NCBI RefSeq assembly: GCF_001307105.1
Contig: NZ_LGYN01000001.1
Span: forward strand, 186,001-250,000
DNA from: Bacillus australimaris
GTDB taxonomy: Bacteria > Bacillota > Bacilli > Bacillales > Bacillaceae
DNA length: 64,000 bases
Reading direction: 5' to 3'
A program made the translations under genes and the position numbers. How positions within the stretch are numbered: position 1 is the first letter of the stretch; every line of letters begins with the position of its first letter. Shown here piece by piece: positions 49,898 to 57,967 of this stretch. The notes under the pieces were generated by a model. The model had not been told where the DNA came from, searched no databases, and saw nothing but the letters and a program-made list of their open reading frames with translations.

Positions 49898-50524
49898 TTA
49901 TTTTGTTTCGAAAGTCGCTGTTTGATGACTGTTTAAATATGTCTGTAATGCTTCTATTGTAAGCATCTTTAAATCATGTTGTTTTTGGATTTCCTTTAGT
50001 TCAGGGACGCGTGCCATCGATCCATCTTCATTCATGATTTCACATATGACACCCGCTGGCTCTGACCCTGCCAGTTTAGCAAGATCAACCGCCGCCTCTG
50101 TATGACCTGGTCTTTCTAATACGCCGCCCTCTTTTGCAATGAGCGGAAAAACATGACCTGGGCGGGCAAATTCTTCTGGTTTTGCATCTTTATTTAACAT
50201 GGAAAGCATGGTTGTAGAGCGCTCAAAAGCACTAATACCAGTCGTCGTTGTCACATGGTCGATGCTCACTGTAAATGCTGTATGGTGTGCATCCGTATTA
50301 TGTTCTACCATTGGATGCAAGTTTAGATGTTGGGCGATCGACGCATCGACTGGTGTACAAATGAGGCCTCTTCCATGTAAAGCCATGAAGTTAATTACCT
50401 CAGGTGTGGCATGCTCAGCAAGTGCCACAAAATCTCCTTCATTTTCTCTGTCTTCATCATCCACTACGATAATGATTTCTCCTTGTTTAAGAGCATTTAC
50501 TGCCTCATCAACTGAATGATACAT
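49898..50524 (-). CDS. ribB: 3,4-dihydroxy-2-butanone-4-phosphate synthase, stand-alone RibB
   Basis: It turns ribulose 5-phosphate into DHBP and formate for riboflavin. The 208-residue protein has the acidic catalytic loop [10 protein letters not shown] (22-31), HGRGLICTP near 50, and GHTEAAVDL near 143. In B. subtilis this position holds bifunctional RibBA (about 398 residues). Here the protein ends after the linker ([12 protein letters not shown]), and the GTP cyclohydrolase II half, with its GSHRCDCG zinc motif, is absent. The stop is followed by a normal ribosome site for ribH, so the shortening is clean rather than a frameshift. Confidence 0.95.
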   Translation of the reverse strand: MYHSVDEAVNALKQGEIIIVVDDEDRENEGDFVALAEHATPEVINFMALHGRGLICTPVDASIAQHLNLHPMVEHNTDAHHTAFTVSIDHVTTTTGISAFERSTTMLSMLNKDAKPEEFARPGHVFPLIAKEGGVLERPGHTEAAVDLAKLAGSEPAGVICEIMNEDGSMARVPELKEIQKQHDLKMLTIEALQTYLNSHQTATFETK

Positions 50525-50535
50525 ACAATCGCCTC

Positions 50536-51186
50536 CTAGAATCCGTGCTCTTTTAAAAATGATGGGGTCAATCGGGATGGTTGCTTTTCGCCTTGCTCTT
50601 TCGTTAAAAAGCGATAAATGTATTTACCGATCATGTCACACTCTATATTTACTACTTCCCCCATAGATTTAGTCGGGAAAATAGTTCCTTCAAGCGTATG
50701 AGGAATAAGAGAGACTGTGACAAGTGAATCTTGCAAATCGAAAATGGTCAAGCTGACACCATCAATTGCGATCGAACCCTTTTGGGTGAGCATATCTGTG
50801 AGGGTCTTGTTCATCTTTAGATCATAGTAAATGGCATTACTCTTCTTTTCTATTCGGGTAATGACAGCCGTTCCATCAACATGACCTGAGACAAAATGGC
50901 CGCCGAATCGTCCATTCGAGGACATGGCCCGCTCTAAATTCACTGGACTGCCTACTGTCAGCTGATCCAGCGATGTCGCTTTGACCGTCTCTGGCATCAC
51001 ATCTGCCGCGAACTGTTCTTTTGTGAAGCTTGTGACTGTGAGACATACTCCATTAATCGCGATACTGTCTCCAAGATGGACATCTTCCAGCACACGGCTG
51101 CACTTAATGACAATTTCCATGGCATCCGCTGATTTTTTACTTAATGACTGGACGGTGCCAACTTCTTCAATTATCCCCGTAAACAT
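50536..51186 (-). CDS. ribE: Riboflavin synthase alpha subunit
   Basis: RibE dismutates two lumazines to riboflavin and the ribitylaminouracil. The 216-residue protein has the two lumazine-binding repeats: [15 protein letters not shown] at the start with [11 protein letters not shown] near 43, and [16 protein letters not shown] near 94 with [11 protein letters not shown] near 140. It is the first gene after the FMN riboswitch here, where B. subtilis has ribD first. AAAGGGAGGATC precedes the ATG. Confidence 0.96.
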   Translation of the reverse strand: MFTGIIEEVGTVQSLSKKSADAMEIVIKCSRVLEDVHLGDSIAINGVCLTVTSFTKEQFAADVMPETVKATSLDQLTVGSPVNLERAMSSNGRFGGHFVSGHVDGTAVITRIEKKSNAIYYDLKMNKTLTDMLTQKGSIAIDGVSLTIFDLQDSLVTVSLIPHTLEGTIFPTKSMGEVVNIECDMIGKYIYRFLTKEQGEKQPSRLTPSFLKEHGF

Positions 51187-51351
51187 GTGATCCTCCCTTT
51201 CTTTTCATTTGTATTTCTCACTTTATAAAAAAGCGATGTTTGGGACATGTGATCGATTGAGCACCTTCGTCGCTTTTTATGGTCCATACAAGGTAGATGA
51301 GGGATCACCTAATAAACACTGCATGCAGTCTACTAACGACAAAAACATACA
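51187..51351 (-). promoter_or_regulatory. Extended ribE leader with second hairpin
   Basis: About 165 nt between the riboswitch attenuator and ribE hold no gene. On the minus strand AAAAAGCGA (51278-51270) can pair with TCGCTTTTTT (51236-51227) around a 33-nt loop, giving a terminator-like shape before ribE. I recognise no ribD remnant in any frame. Confidence 0.4.
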
Positions 51352-51385
51352 GAAAGCCCCGGAAAAAATTCCGGGGCTGTGGTTT
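51352..51385 (-). terminator. Riboswitch attenuator terminator of the rib operon
   Basis: AGCCCCGG-aatttttt-CCGGGGCT, a very stable stem, followed by a U-rich tract interrupted by CTG. It is the probable expression platform of the RFN element. Confidence 0.8.
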
Positions 51386-51442
51386 TTTTGCATCAGAAAT
51401 AGAACTATGATCAATAAATATTTTTAATTCATAGCTTTCTTT

Positions 51443-51578
51443 ATCCTTCTCCCATCCAGACTTTCACTGTCGGCTTCAGCTTTTCACTGAATCAACCGTT
51501 AATAAATTAACGGGTCACGGGCTGTAAAGCATTTGCTTTATTACCGTCGGTCGGGATTTTCACCCTGCCCCGAAGGAT
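51443..51578 (-). promoter_or_regulatory. FMN riboswitch (RFN element) of the rib operon
   Basis: On the minus strand the order is ATCCTTCGGGGCAGGGTG, CCGACGGTAATAAAGC, CAGCCCGTGACCC, a variable arm (TTAATTTATTAA), then GCCGACAGTGAAAGTCTGGA and GGAGAAGGAT. All RFN conserved blocks and the P1 closing helix (ATCCTTC / GAAGGAT) are present. Confidence 0.95.
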
Positions 51579-51608
51579 ACAATCGATATTTAACTGTCCT
51601 TAGAGGCT

Positions 51609-51637
51609 ATTATAGCGATCCTTGTTGACAAATGCAA
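51609..51637 (-). promoter_or_regulatory. SigA promoter of the rib operon
   Basis: TTGCAT, a 17-nt spacer and perfect TATAAT on the minus strand, about 30 nt before the RFN element. Confidence 0.75.
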
Positions 51638-51663
51638 CAATCAAGATTTCTTGATTTATTTCA

Positions 51664-51694
51664 CAAAAAAAGCCTCCTTATAGGAAAGGAGACA
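51664..51694 (-). terminator. Intrinsic terminator after ypuD
   Basis: GTCTCCTT-tcctat-AAGGAGGC followed by seven T on the minus strand. It insulates the rib promoter. Confidence 0.82.
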
Positions 51695-51696
51695 TG

Positions 51697-52041
51697 TTAA
51701 TTAACGACTTTTACTACTTTTATCAGTCCATCTATTCTTTTTTCATTACTAAAATAGGCTTTAATATGATCGCCTTTCTTCAAATCAGCCACATCATCTT
51801 CAAATTTCTTTCCATTAAAAATGATTTTTGTGCCGTTCTTCGCTTGACCGTAATATTCATCTCCATCAATCTTCGTAATAGTATATTCATAGATGGTGTA
51901 ATCTTTATCATTATTTGTTAAGCTTTCACCAATGGCTGTTGGTACATCTTCAATTTTCATATCATTCATGTATAAATAACCTGCGCCTAAACAAAGCAGT
52001 AAGACAAATAAAATCGCCATTTTCAATTTAATTTTCCCCAT
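51697..52041 (-). CDS. ypuD: Membrane-anchored small protein, YpuD-like
   Basis: A 114-residue protein with one N-terminal membrane helix (about 7-24) and an exported beta-rich domain (KNGTKIIFNGKKFEDDVADL, then KGDHIKAYFSNEKRIDGLIK). ATG 52041 follows GGAGGTTC; the frame to 52065 is less likely. It lies immediately upstream of the rib operon, where B. subtilis has ypuD, and the sequence agrees with what I remember. Function is unknown. Confidence 0.65.
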   Translation of the reverse strand: MGKIKLKMAILFVLLLCLGAGYLYMNDMKIEDVPTAIGESLTNNDKDYTIYEYTITKIDGDEYYGQAKNGTKIIFNGKKFEDDVADLKKGDHIKAYFSNEKRIDGLIKVVKVVN

Positions 52042-52277
52042 ATTTAGAACCTCCATCATTTGCACTTCGCCTATTTGTATGTTTTATTCCTTCTTTTGCT
52101 GAAATAAAACCCAAAAAGTTGATTTTCATTAATGGTTACTTATATAACGATTCAGATGGCCCTTTGGTTCCACCTCTTAATCATGCCATATGATACGAAT
52201 ATGCGTTCTTTATTAAGGGGGTCTTTTTCCTCTTTATCCGTTCGTTCAATACAAACCATAGACTGTTGGCTTTTTGA

Positions 52278-52514
52278 TTATATTCTTTTTTCAAGTGCGA
52301 ATAAGTCTTCCTCTAACAATTGCGACCGCTGAACAGCGATGCTGCGGCTGTCACGAACCCCTTGATTATAATAGTAGACTCCAAGATTTTTTGTAATAAA
52401 TTCTAGCATATTAATCGCTGCTAATTCACCAATCTCTTCTTCTCGTTCTTCGGCAAAGTAACGCTGAATGGCATTCATCATTTGATTTTTTTCTTCTTTT
52501 GTTAATGGTTTCAA
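52278..52514 (-). CDS. DUF2164 small protein
   Basis: A 78-residue cytoplasmic helical protein of the DUF2164 type, recognised by EEREEEIGELAAINMLEFIT and LGVYYYNQGVRDSRS. TTG 52514, preceded by AAGGGGAT, fits family length; the in-frame codons up to 52535 lie on the ribosome site. Function is unknown. The space on its 3' side (52066-52277) has no gene or clear terminator that I can support. Confidence 0.7.
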   Translation of the reverse strand: MKPLTKEEKNQMMNAIQRYFAEEREEEIGELAAINMLEFITKNLGVYYYNQGVRDSRSIAVQRSQLLEEDLFALEKRI

Positions 52515-52717
52515 AGTATCCCCTTCTTTCCGCATATGCAGCTGGATGTATTGACATCCACGTATACGAATGTTTGTTCTCTTATCATATCATAAAAAAG
52601 GGGGCTGTGCATGCTGTCCTAAAAGAAAAAGCGTGTTTTGATGGAATAGATCAAAACACACTTTTCGCTATATTGAATGATTTTTTTCACGGCAGGTCTC
52701 ATAGCGTGCTGCCCAAT

Positions 52718-53302
52718 TCATTTTAATACGGACAGTATCGTCGCTACAGAATTCTCTACAAATGAACGCTCTGGACGAGACTTCATGAAGACCGTCAGTC
52801 CGATGAAAGAAACGACCAGTGTCTGTGCTAAGGCTTTAGCATTCGGGCTGCTCTCGAGTTCACCCGAGCGAATACCTTGCACAATCTTTTCTTCAAAAAT
52901 GACAGAAAGATACATCTGGTGCTCTCTCGTCAGAATTTCAAATTTCTCTTCGTGTGGAGCAAGCTCCACTATAGTATTAATGCAAAAGCAACCCTTACTC
53001 GGACCATCTTTATATTCCTCTTCCACTACATCTGCAAATAATGTATAAAATGCTTCTTTTACAGATCGATTGTTTTGAAGTTTTGTTCGAATACGAGCTG
53101 CATGCTGCTTTGTATATTTGCGTAATGCAGCCTCAAATAATTCCTCTTTATCCCCAAAAGCAGCGTATAAGCTTGGCCGCTTTATTCCCATTTTGGCAGT
53201 CAAATCGCTCAATGAAGTAGCCTTATATCCCTTCTCCCAAAAAAGCATCATTGCCTCGTCCAACGCTTTTTCCTCATCAAATTCACGCTGTCGAACCATC
53301 AT
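52718..53302 (-). CDS. TetR/AcrR-family transcriptional regulator
   Basis: A 194-residue repressor. The N-terminal helix-turn-helix (about 5-55) includes FWEKGYKATSLSDLTAKMGI and RPSLYAAFGDKEELF. The C-terminal ligand domain (70-190) contains GPSKGCFCINTIVELAP with two nearby cysteines (C105 and C107 approximately), possibly redox- or ligand-related. GGAGGATAA precedes two consecutive ATG codons. It is divergent from an MFS exporter, with two matching palindromes between, so it most likely represses the exporter and itself. The inducer is unknown. Confidence 0.88.
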   Translation of the reverse strand: MMVRQREFDEEKALDEAMMLFWEKGYKATSLSDLTAKMGIKRPSLYAAFGDKEELFEAALRKYTKQHAARIRTKLQNNRSVKEAFYTLFADVVEEEYKDGPSKGCFCINTIVELAPHEEKFEILTREHQMYLSVIFEEKIVQGIRSGELESSPNAKALAQTLVVSFIGLTVFMKSRPERSFVENSVATILSVLK

Positions 53303-53373
53303 TTATCCTCCATTTCAACAATAAAATCTCTTCTCGATAACAACTATCTATTTCTTTGTTTGTAAGTTTTCAT

Positions 53374-53385
53374 TACCAATCGGTA
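53374..53385. promoter_or_regulatory. Candidate TetR operator 1
   Basis: TACCAATCGGTA is one mismatch from the perfect palindrome TACCGATCGGTA, and lies about 70 nt upstream of the regulator gene. Confidence 0.55.
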
Positions 53386-53516
53386 CATAATAATTTTATT
53401 TTATTCATGTAACATTGTCAATTTGTCTATCTGATCTTAAAATCAGCATAGAATAACTGAAATAAAATCTTGACTTTAAAACATTTCGCTGGTTATTCTT
53501 AACTAAAATTATTTTA

Positions 53517-53528
53517 TACCGATCAGTA
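53517..53528. promoter_or_regulatory. Candidate TetR operator 2
   Basis: TACCGATCAGTA is one mismatch from the same perfect palindrome, and lies 27 nt before the MFS start codon, where binding would block transcription. Confidence 0.6.
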
Positions 53529-53554
53529 TATTACAAAAAGAGGAGATGCAATGA

Positions 53555-54817
53555 ATGGTTAAAGAAAAAATCACTTCAATCGATCATCGTGATATGAAAA
53601 CAGCTCATTTACAAATAAAACCTAGATCAACGATGACCCGCTATATGGCGCTACTGTTTGCTACGGCCTGCGGGATGGCTGTTGCAAACATATACTTCGC
53701 ACAACCGTTACTAGACTCACTAGCAGACGAGTTTGGCATGACCTATTCATCCATCGGTATTATCATGACGATTACTCAGCTTTGTTACGCGGCAGGACTG
53801 CTACTATTAGTACCACTTGGGGATCTAGTGAATCGACGACGGCTCATCATTGGTCAGATGCTTTTATCCGTGCTGTCTCTCATTCTAGTTGGCATCGCTC
53901 CTATTGTTACTGTCCTGTTTATAGGATTAGCTGCGGTCGGACTTCTTGCCGTGGTCACTCAGGTTCTCGTAGCGTTCGCAGCGACTTGGGCCGCTCTAGA
54001 AGAGCGAGGCCGTATAGTTGGCTTGGTGCAAAGTGGAATTGTGATCGGTATTCTTCTCGCACGAGCGTTTGCTGGTGTACTAACTGATCTTGCTGGCTGG
54101 AGATCGGTCTACCTCGTGTCTGCGGTCATTATGCTTCTCATAACTGGGGTGTTATTCAGAGTCCTCCCTCGTGATGACATCGAAAGAGAGTCCTTATCCT
54201 ATGCAAACCTAATTCGTTCAATGTTTACATTGTTCATACAAGAACGAATTCTCCGCATCCGCGGGATTCTGGCTCTTCTGATTTTTATCGTGTTTGGTAC
54301 ATTATGGACTTCACTCGTCCTGCCTCTCAGTACCGAGCCATATTCTCTTTCACATACTGCAATTGGCGCTTTTGGTCTTGCTGGAGCAGCCGGAGCATTA
54401 GGTGCCGCTCGGGCTGGCAGTCTTGCCGATAAAGGATTAGGGCAGTTTACAACCTGCATCGCCCTTGTCCTATTATTCATTTCGTGGTTTTTCATCAGTT
54501 TAACTGAACATTCACTTATTTTATTAATCATTGGCATCATGATTCTTGACCTATCTGTGCAAGCAGTACATGTGACCAATCAGAGTATGATTTTCACAGT
54601 CCGGCCTGAAGCGAGAAGCCGTCTTACTGCCGCTTACATGATTTTTTACTCTATCGGCAGTGCGACTGGTTCAATTGTTTCAACCAGCATATACGCAAAC
54701 TATGGCTGGAATGGGGTATGTTTATTTGGTGCCTCTATCAGCGCCATAGCCATTTTGTATTGGATCATCACCTACCGCCTAACAGAACAAATAACCGTAA
54801 AATCAGATACAAAATAA
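53555..54817 (+). CDS. MFS transporter (drug-efflux type)
   Basis: A 420-residue protein with 12 predicted membrane helices. The N-terminal 28 residues are cytoplasmic. The MFS motif A-like loop PLGDLVNRRRLI lies near 88-99 between helices 2 and 3, and a GIVIGILLARAFAGVLTDLAG segment (broken here only for description) in helix 5 resembles the antiporter motif. Similar to the YnfM/YgaY type of exporter; the substrate is unknown. GAGGAGATG precedes the start. It forms a pair with the divergent TetR gene and ends in a terminator shared with ppiB. Confidence 0.87.
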   Translation: MVKEKITSIDHRDMKTAHLQIKPRSTMTRYMALLFATACGMAVANIYFAQPLLDSLADEFGMTYSSIGIIMTITQLCYAAGLLLLVPLGDLVNRRRLIIGQMLLSVLSLILVGIAPIVTVLFIGLAAVGLLAVVTQVLVAFAATWAALEERGRIVGLVQSGIVIGILLARAFAGVLTDLAGWRSVYLVSAVIMLLITGVLFRVLPRDDIERESLSYANLIRSMFTLFIQERILRIRGILALLIFIVFGTLWTSLVLPLSTEPYSLSHTAIGAFGLAGAAGALGAARAGSLADKGLGQFTTCIALVLLFISWFFISLTEHSLILLIIGIMILDLSVQAVHVTNQSMIFTVRPEARSRLTAAYMIFYSIGSATGSIVSTSIYANYGWNGVCLFGASISAIAILYWIITYRLTEQITVKSDTK

Positions 54818-54845
54818 AAAACACCGCGTTTAGCGGTGTTTTAGA
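54814..54845. terminator. Bidirectional terminator between MFS gene and ppiB
   Basis: AAAACACCGC-gttta-GCGGTGTTTT is a symmetric stem with A/T tracts on both sides, serving the convergent genes. Confidence 0.87.
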
Positions 54846-55283
54846 TTAAGCATCTACAACTTCAACTTTTTCCATGCCTTGTCCTTGTTCCATATCAAGA
54901 ACAGCCTCGATACCAGAAGTTACCTTACCGAAAACAGTGTGAACACCGTTTAAGTGCGGCTGCGGGTCATGTACGATAAAGAATTGGCTTCCGCCTGTGT
55001 CTTTACCAGCATGTGCCATTGATAATGAACCTCTTTCGTGTTGATGTGGATTTCCTTCTGTTTCACATTTAATTGTGTAACCAGGGCCACCTGTTCCATT
55101 CCCGTTTGGATCTCCGCCTTGGCTGACGAAGCCTGGGATCACGCGGTGGAATTTCAATCCATCATAGAAGCCTTCATTCGCTAATTTTTCAAAGTTTGCG
55201 ACTGTACCTGGAGCTGCCTCTGGGTAAAGTTCAAACTCAATTTTCTTACCATTCGTTAGTTGTATGTATCCTTTTTTCGCCAT
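54846..55283 (-). CDS. ppiB: Peptidyl-prolyl cis-trans isomerase PpiB
   Basis: A cyclophilin of 145 residues that speeds proline isomerisation in the cytoplasm. It has no signal peptide. Cyclophilin motifs are [20 protein letters not shown] (Arg near 46, Gln near 54) and [19 protein letters not shown] near 85-103. AAAGGAGAATG precedes the ATG. It is an isolated gene, convergent with the MFS transporter and divergent from ypuA. Confidence 0.96.
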   Translation of the reverse strand: MAKKGYIQLTNGKKIEFELYPEAAPGTVANFEKLANEGFYDGLKFHRVIPGFVSQGGDPNGNGTGGPGYTIKCETEGNPHQHERGSLSMAHAGKDTGGSQFFIVHDPQPHLNGVHTVFGKVTSGIEAVLDMEQGQGMEKVEVVDA

Positions 55284-55492
55284 TTTTCACATTCTCCTTT
55301 CAGGTTAAACAACGCTCATTATAGCACATTTTCGGTGATGTTAAACATCCCCTGCTTTATGATAATGATTTACCTCTTTTCTTATTATTGATAAAATGGA
55401 ATGAGCTTGATCCTATTTACCTAACAAAATGATGACAGAATGAGCAAAACGTCTTCATTGATTGGAAGAAGAAAACATCTTCAAAAGAAAAT
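55284..55492. other. ppiB-ypuA intergenic space
   Basis: About 320 nt separate ppiB and ypuA. Apart from the ECF-type promoter of ypuA and the ppiB upstream region, I see no gene, repeat or RNA structure. Confidence 0.5.
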
Positions 55493-55519
55493 TGAAACGC
55501 CAGACGGATTTGTTACGTC
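55493..55519 (+). promoter_or_regulatory. ECF-type (SigM-like) promoter of ypuA
   Basis: TGAAAC, a 17-nt spacer and CGTC match the SigM/SigX/SigW promoter class, about 85 nt before the ypuA ATG. As I recall, B. subtilis ypuA belongs to the SigM regulon. Confidence 0.65.
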
Positions 55520-55603
55520 TAAATGATGGAGTGCATTTCATCGTGTACTCAAAAGATGAGTTTCTCTTGAAAGAGGAACGCTTTCGACTTGAAGGAGGTC
55601 AAC

Positions 55604-56488
55604 ATGTTTAAAAAAACGATGCTTGGTATGATGGCAGCGCTCCTTTTCCTAATTGGTGCGCCAAAAGTCAGCTTAGCGGATGCAGCTGTAGGCGATGTCA
55701 TCGTCACACTCGGGCAAGACTTAACTCCGGCTGATCGCCAAAAGGTGCTTGACGAGTTGAATCCACCTGAAAACGCGACAAAAATTGAAGTAACCAATAA
55801 TGAAGAGCATGAATATTTAGGAAAGTACATCCCTCGTTCACAAATTGGGACGAGAGCATTGTCATCTTCATCTATCACTATCGAAAAATCTGGTACTGGT
55901 CTGACTGTAGATACACACAATATCAAAACCATTACAGATGAGATGTATTTAAATGCTTTAATGACAGCAGGTGTTAAGGATGCGAAGGTTGTCGTGACTG
56001 CTCCATTTGAAGTCTCTGGTACAGCCGCACTGACGGGCTTATTAAAAGCGTATGAAGTGTCAAGTGACAAAGCCATTCCAGAAGATGTGAAGCAGGTTGC
56101 AAACGAAGAGCTTGTGACAACTTCTAAATTGGGTGATTCCATCGGGAAAGACAACGCTTCTGCCCTTATTGCAAAAATCAAAGATGACATTGCGAAAAAC
56201 GGTGTCCCTAAAACAACAAAAGAAGTAGAAGAAAAAGTCGATCAAGCTGCTTCCGATTTGAATTTAAACTTAACACAAGACCAAAAAGATCAGCTTGTCT
56301 CTCTATTCGATAAAATGAAAAACATCAATATCGATTGGAAACAAGTCGGATCTCAAATTGATAAAGCAAAAGACAAGATTACGAAATTCATAGAATCCGA
56401 TGAAGGGAAAAACCTTCTTCAAAAGATTTGGGATTTCTTTGTCTCCATTTGGAACGCAGTCGTCTCTGTATTCACTGGAGGAAAATAA
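55604..56488 (+). CDS. ypuA: Secreted DUF1002 protein YpuA
   Basis: A 294-residue exported protein. The signal peptide is about 1-26 (MFKKTMLGMMAALLFLIGAP, cleavage after SLA). The DUF1002 region begins GDVIVTLGQDLTPADRQKVL and includes TAGVKDAKVVVTAPFEVSGT. A helical C-terminal region ends WNAVVSVFTGGK. ATG 55604 follows GAAGGAGG; the frame opens five codons earlier. Function is unknown. An ECF-type promoter suggests induction by envelope stress. Confidence 0.86.
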   Translation: MFKKTMLGMMAALLFLIGAPKVSLADAAVGDVIVTLGQDLTPADRQKVLDELNPPENATKIEVTNNEEHEYLGKYIPRSQIGTRALSSSSITIEKSGTGLTVDTHNIKTITDEMYLNALMTAGVKDAKVVVTAPFEVSGTAALTGLLKAYEVSSDKAIPEDVKQVANEELVTTSKLGDSIGKDNASALIAKIKDDIAKNGVPKTTKEVEEKVDQAASDLNLNLTQDQKDQLVSLFDKMKNINIDWKQVGSQIDKAKDKITKFIESDEGKNLLQKIWDFFVSIWNAVVSVFTGGK

Positions 56489-56492
56489 GTCA

Positions 56493-56530
56493 TAAAAAAA
56501 GCTGCCTGTATACCAGGCGGCTTTTTTTAA
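56493..56530. terminator. Bidirectional terminator between ypuA and lysA
   Basis: AAAGCTGCCTG-tata-CCAGGCGGCTTT stem with seven A and seven T on its two sides, between convergent ypuA and lysA. Confidence 0.88.
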
Positions 56531-57858
56531 GTAGATGATTTCACTTTTGATTGATACGGTAAATCGAGTTTGACAATGTCCTCATATGTTTCACGCTCAA
56601 CTACAAGCTGCGCTTCCCCGTCTTCTACAAACACAACAGCTGGGCGCGGGATACGGTTATAGTTGTTTGACATACTGTAGCCGTAAGCACCGGTACAAAA
56701 GACAGCTAATAAATCACCTTGTGATAACTCTGGCAGATCGATGTCCCAAATGAGCATATCTCCGCTTTCACAGCATTTTCCGGCAATTGAAACTGTGTGA
56801 TCATGCGTTTGGCTCATTTTGTTGGCACTTGCCGCTTCATATTTCGCTTGATATAAAGCCGGACGAATGTTGTCACTCATACCACCATCTATCGCAACAT
56901 AATCACGGATGCCAGGAACATGTTTTGATGAGCCGATCGTATAAAGTGTCGTCCCTGCATCTCCAACAAGAGAACGGCCTGGTTCAATCCAAATCTCTGG
57001 CATATCGAACTCGTAGCGGGCCACATTTTCTTTTACCGCTTGGATAATTTTCTCGACATATTCTGTCGCAGGAAGCGGTTCATCCTCTTCTGTATAACGA
57101 ATGCCAAAGCCCCCGCCCAAGTTTAATACTGTAGAAATAAAACCAAATGATTCTCTCCATTCATCCAGCTTCAAAAAGATTTTATCTGCTGCAAGGACAA
57201 AACCAGCCGTATCAAAAATTTGCGAACCGATATGGCAATGGACACCTAAAAGCTCAATGACTTCTGATCCAAGCACTTGTTTCACCGCTTCATCTGCTTG
57301 TCCATTGTGAAGATCAAAGCCAAATTTTGAATCCTCTTGACCTGTCGTAATGTAATCATGTGTATGCGCTTCGACACCTGGCGTGATGCGGAGCAATACT
57401 TTCACTTTTTTTGACAGCTCTTGACCAAGCTGTTCAATGAGCTTCATTTCATAGAAATTATCCACAACAATACAGCCAATCCCATGCTCTAATGCCATCT
57501 TTAATTCTTCTCTGCTTTTATTGTTCCCATGGAAATGAATTTTTTCTACTGGGAATCCAGCGCGAATGGCTGTGTGAAGCTCGCCGCCTGATACGACATC
57601 AAGAGATAATCCTTCTTCTTTGGCAAGCTGAAACATTGCAATGGAGGAAAATGCTTTACTCGCATACGCTACCTGCGCTGTTAATTCTTCTTCTATAAAT
57701 GCTTTTTGAAAGCTTTTTGCGCGCTCCCGTATTAAAGCCACATCATATACGTAAAGTGGTGTCCCATACGTTTCAGCTAACGAAACGGCATCAACACCAC
57801 CAATTTCTAAATGACCGAGTTCATTTTGTCTGCAAGTGCCGTGTAAATACAATGTCAT
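56527..57858 (-). CDS. lysA: Diaminopimelate decarboxylase
   Basis: LysA converts meso-diaminopimelate to lysine with pyridoxal phosphate. The 443-residue protein has the PLP lysine in VAYASKAFSS near 68. HFHGNNKS is near 108, LNLGGGFGI near 243-251, and PGRSLVGDAG near 294. The active-site cysteine lies in CCESGD near 357. It lies directly after the spoVA operon but beyond a terminator, so it probably has its own promoter in the 57859-57967 space. Confidence 0.96.
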   Translation of the reverse strand: MTLYLHGTCRQNELGHLEIGGVDAVSLAETYGTPLYVYDVALIRERAKSFQKAFIEEELTAQVAYASKAFSSIAMFQLAKEEGLSLDVVSGGELHTAIRAGFPVEKIHFHGNNKSREELKMALEHGIGCIVVDNFYEMKLIEQLGQELSKKVKVLLRITPGVEAHTHDYITTGQEDSKFGFDLHNGQADEAVKQVLGSEVIELLGVHCHIGSQIFDTAGFVLAADKIFLKLDEWRESFGFISTVLNLGGGFGIRYTEEDEPLPATEYVEKIIQAVKENVARYEFDMPEIWIEPGRSLVGDAGTTLYTIGSSKHVPGIRDYVAIDGGMSDNIRPALYQAKYEAASANKMSQTHDHTVSIAGKCCESGDMLIWDIDLPELSQGDLLAVFCTGAYGYSMSNNYNRIPRPAVVFVEDGEAQLVVERETYEDIVKLDLPYQSKVKSST

Positions 57859-57880
57859 TCCCTCTTTCTCCGCCTCGGCT

Positions 57881-57912
57881 GAAAAAAGACAGCTGCGTGA
57901 GCTGCCTTTTGC
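57881..57912 (-). terminator. Intrinsic terminator after spoVAF
   Basis: AAGGCAGCT-cacgc-AGCTGTCTT followed by five to six T on the minus strand. Confidence 0.83.
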
Positions 57913-57967
57913 CGTTTCTCAAAGTTAAAAATACAATATCACAATCTTCAGCCACTTTCAATGAGCG

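Noticed and set aside
51187..51351. Remnant of ribD in the ribE leader
   Set aside because: No frame in this stretch gives the deaminase zinc motif (HAE...PCxxxxxxPPC) or any stretch I recognise from RibD.
52132..52332. Plus-strand 66-codon frame between ypuD and the DUF2164 gene
   Set aside because: No ribosome-binding sequence before the ATG, the end overlaps the real minus-strand gene, and the peptide is unlike known families.
55549..56190. Minus-strand frame of 213 codons over ypuA
   Set aside because: It runs opposite a secreted protein gene with a clear signal peptide and ribosome site. The frame is rich in Ser and Phe, as expected of antisense.
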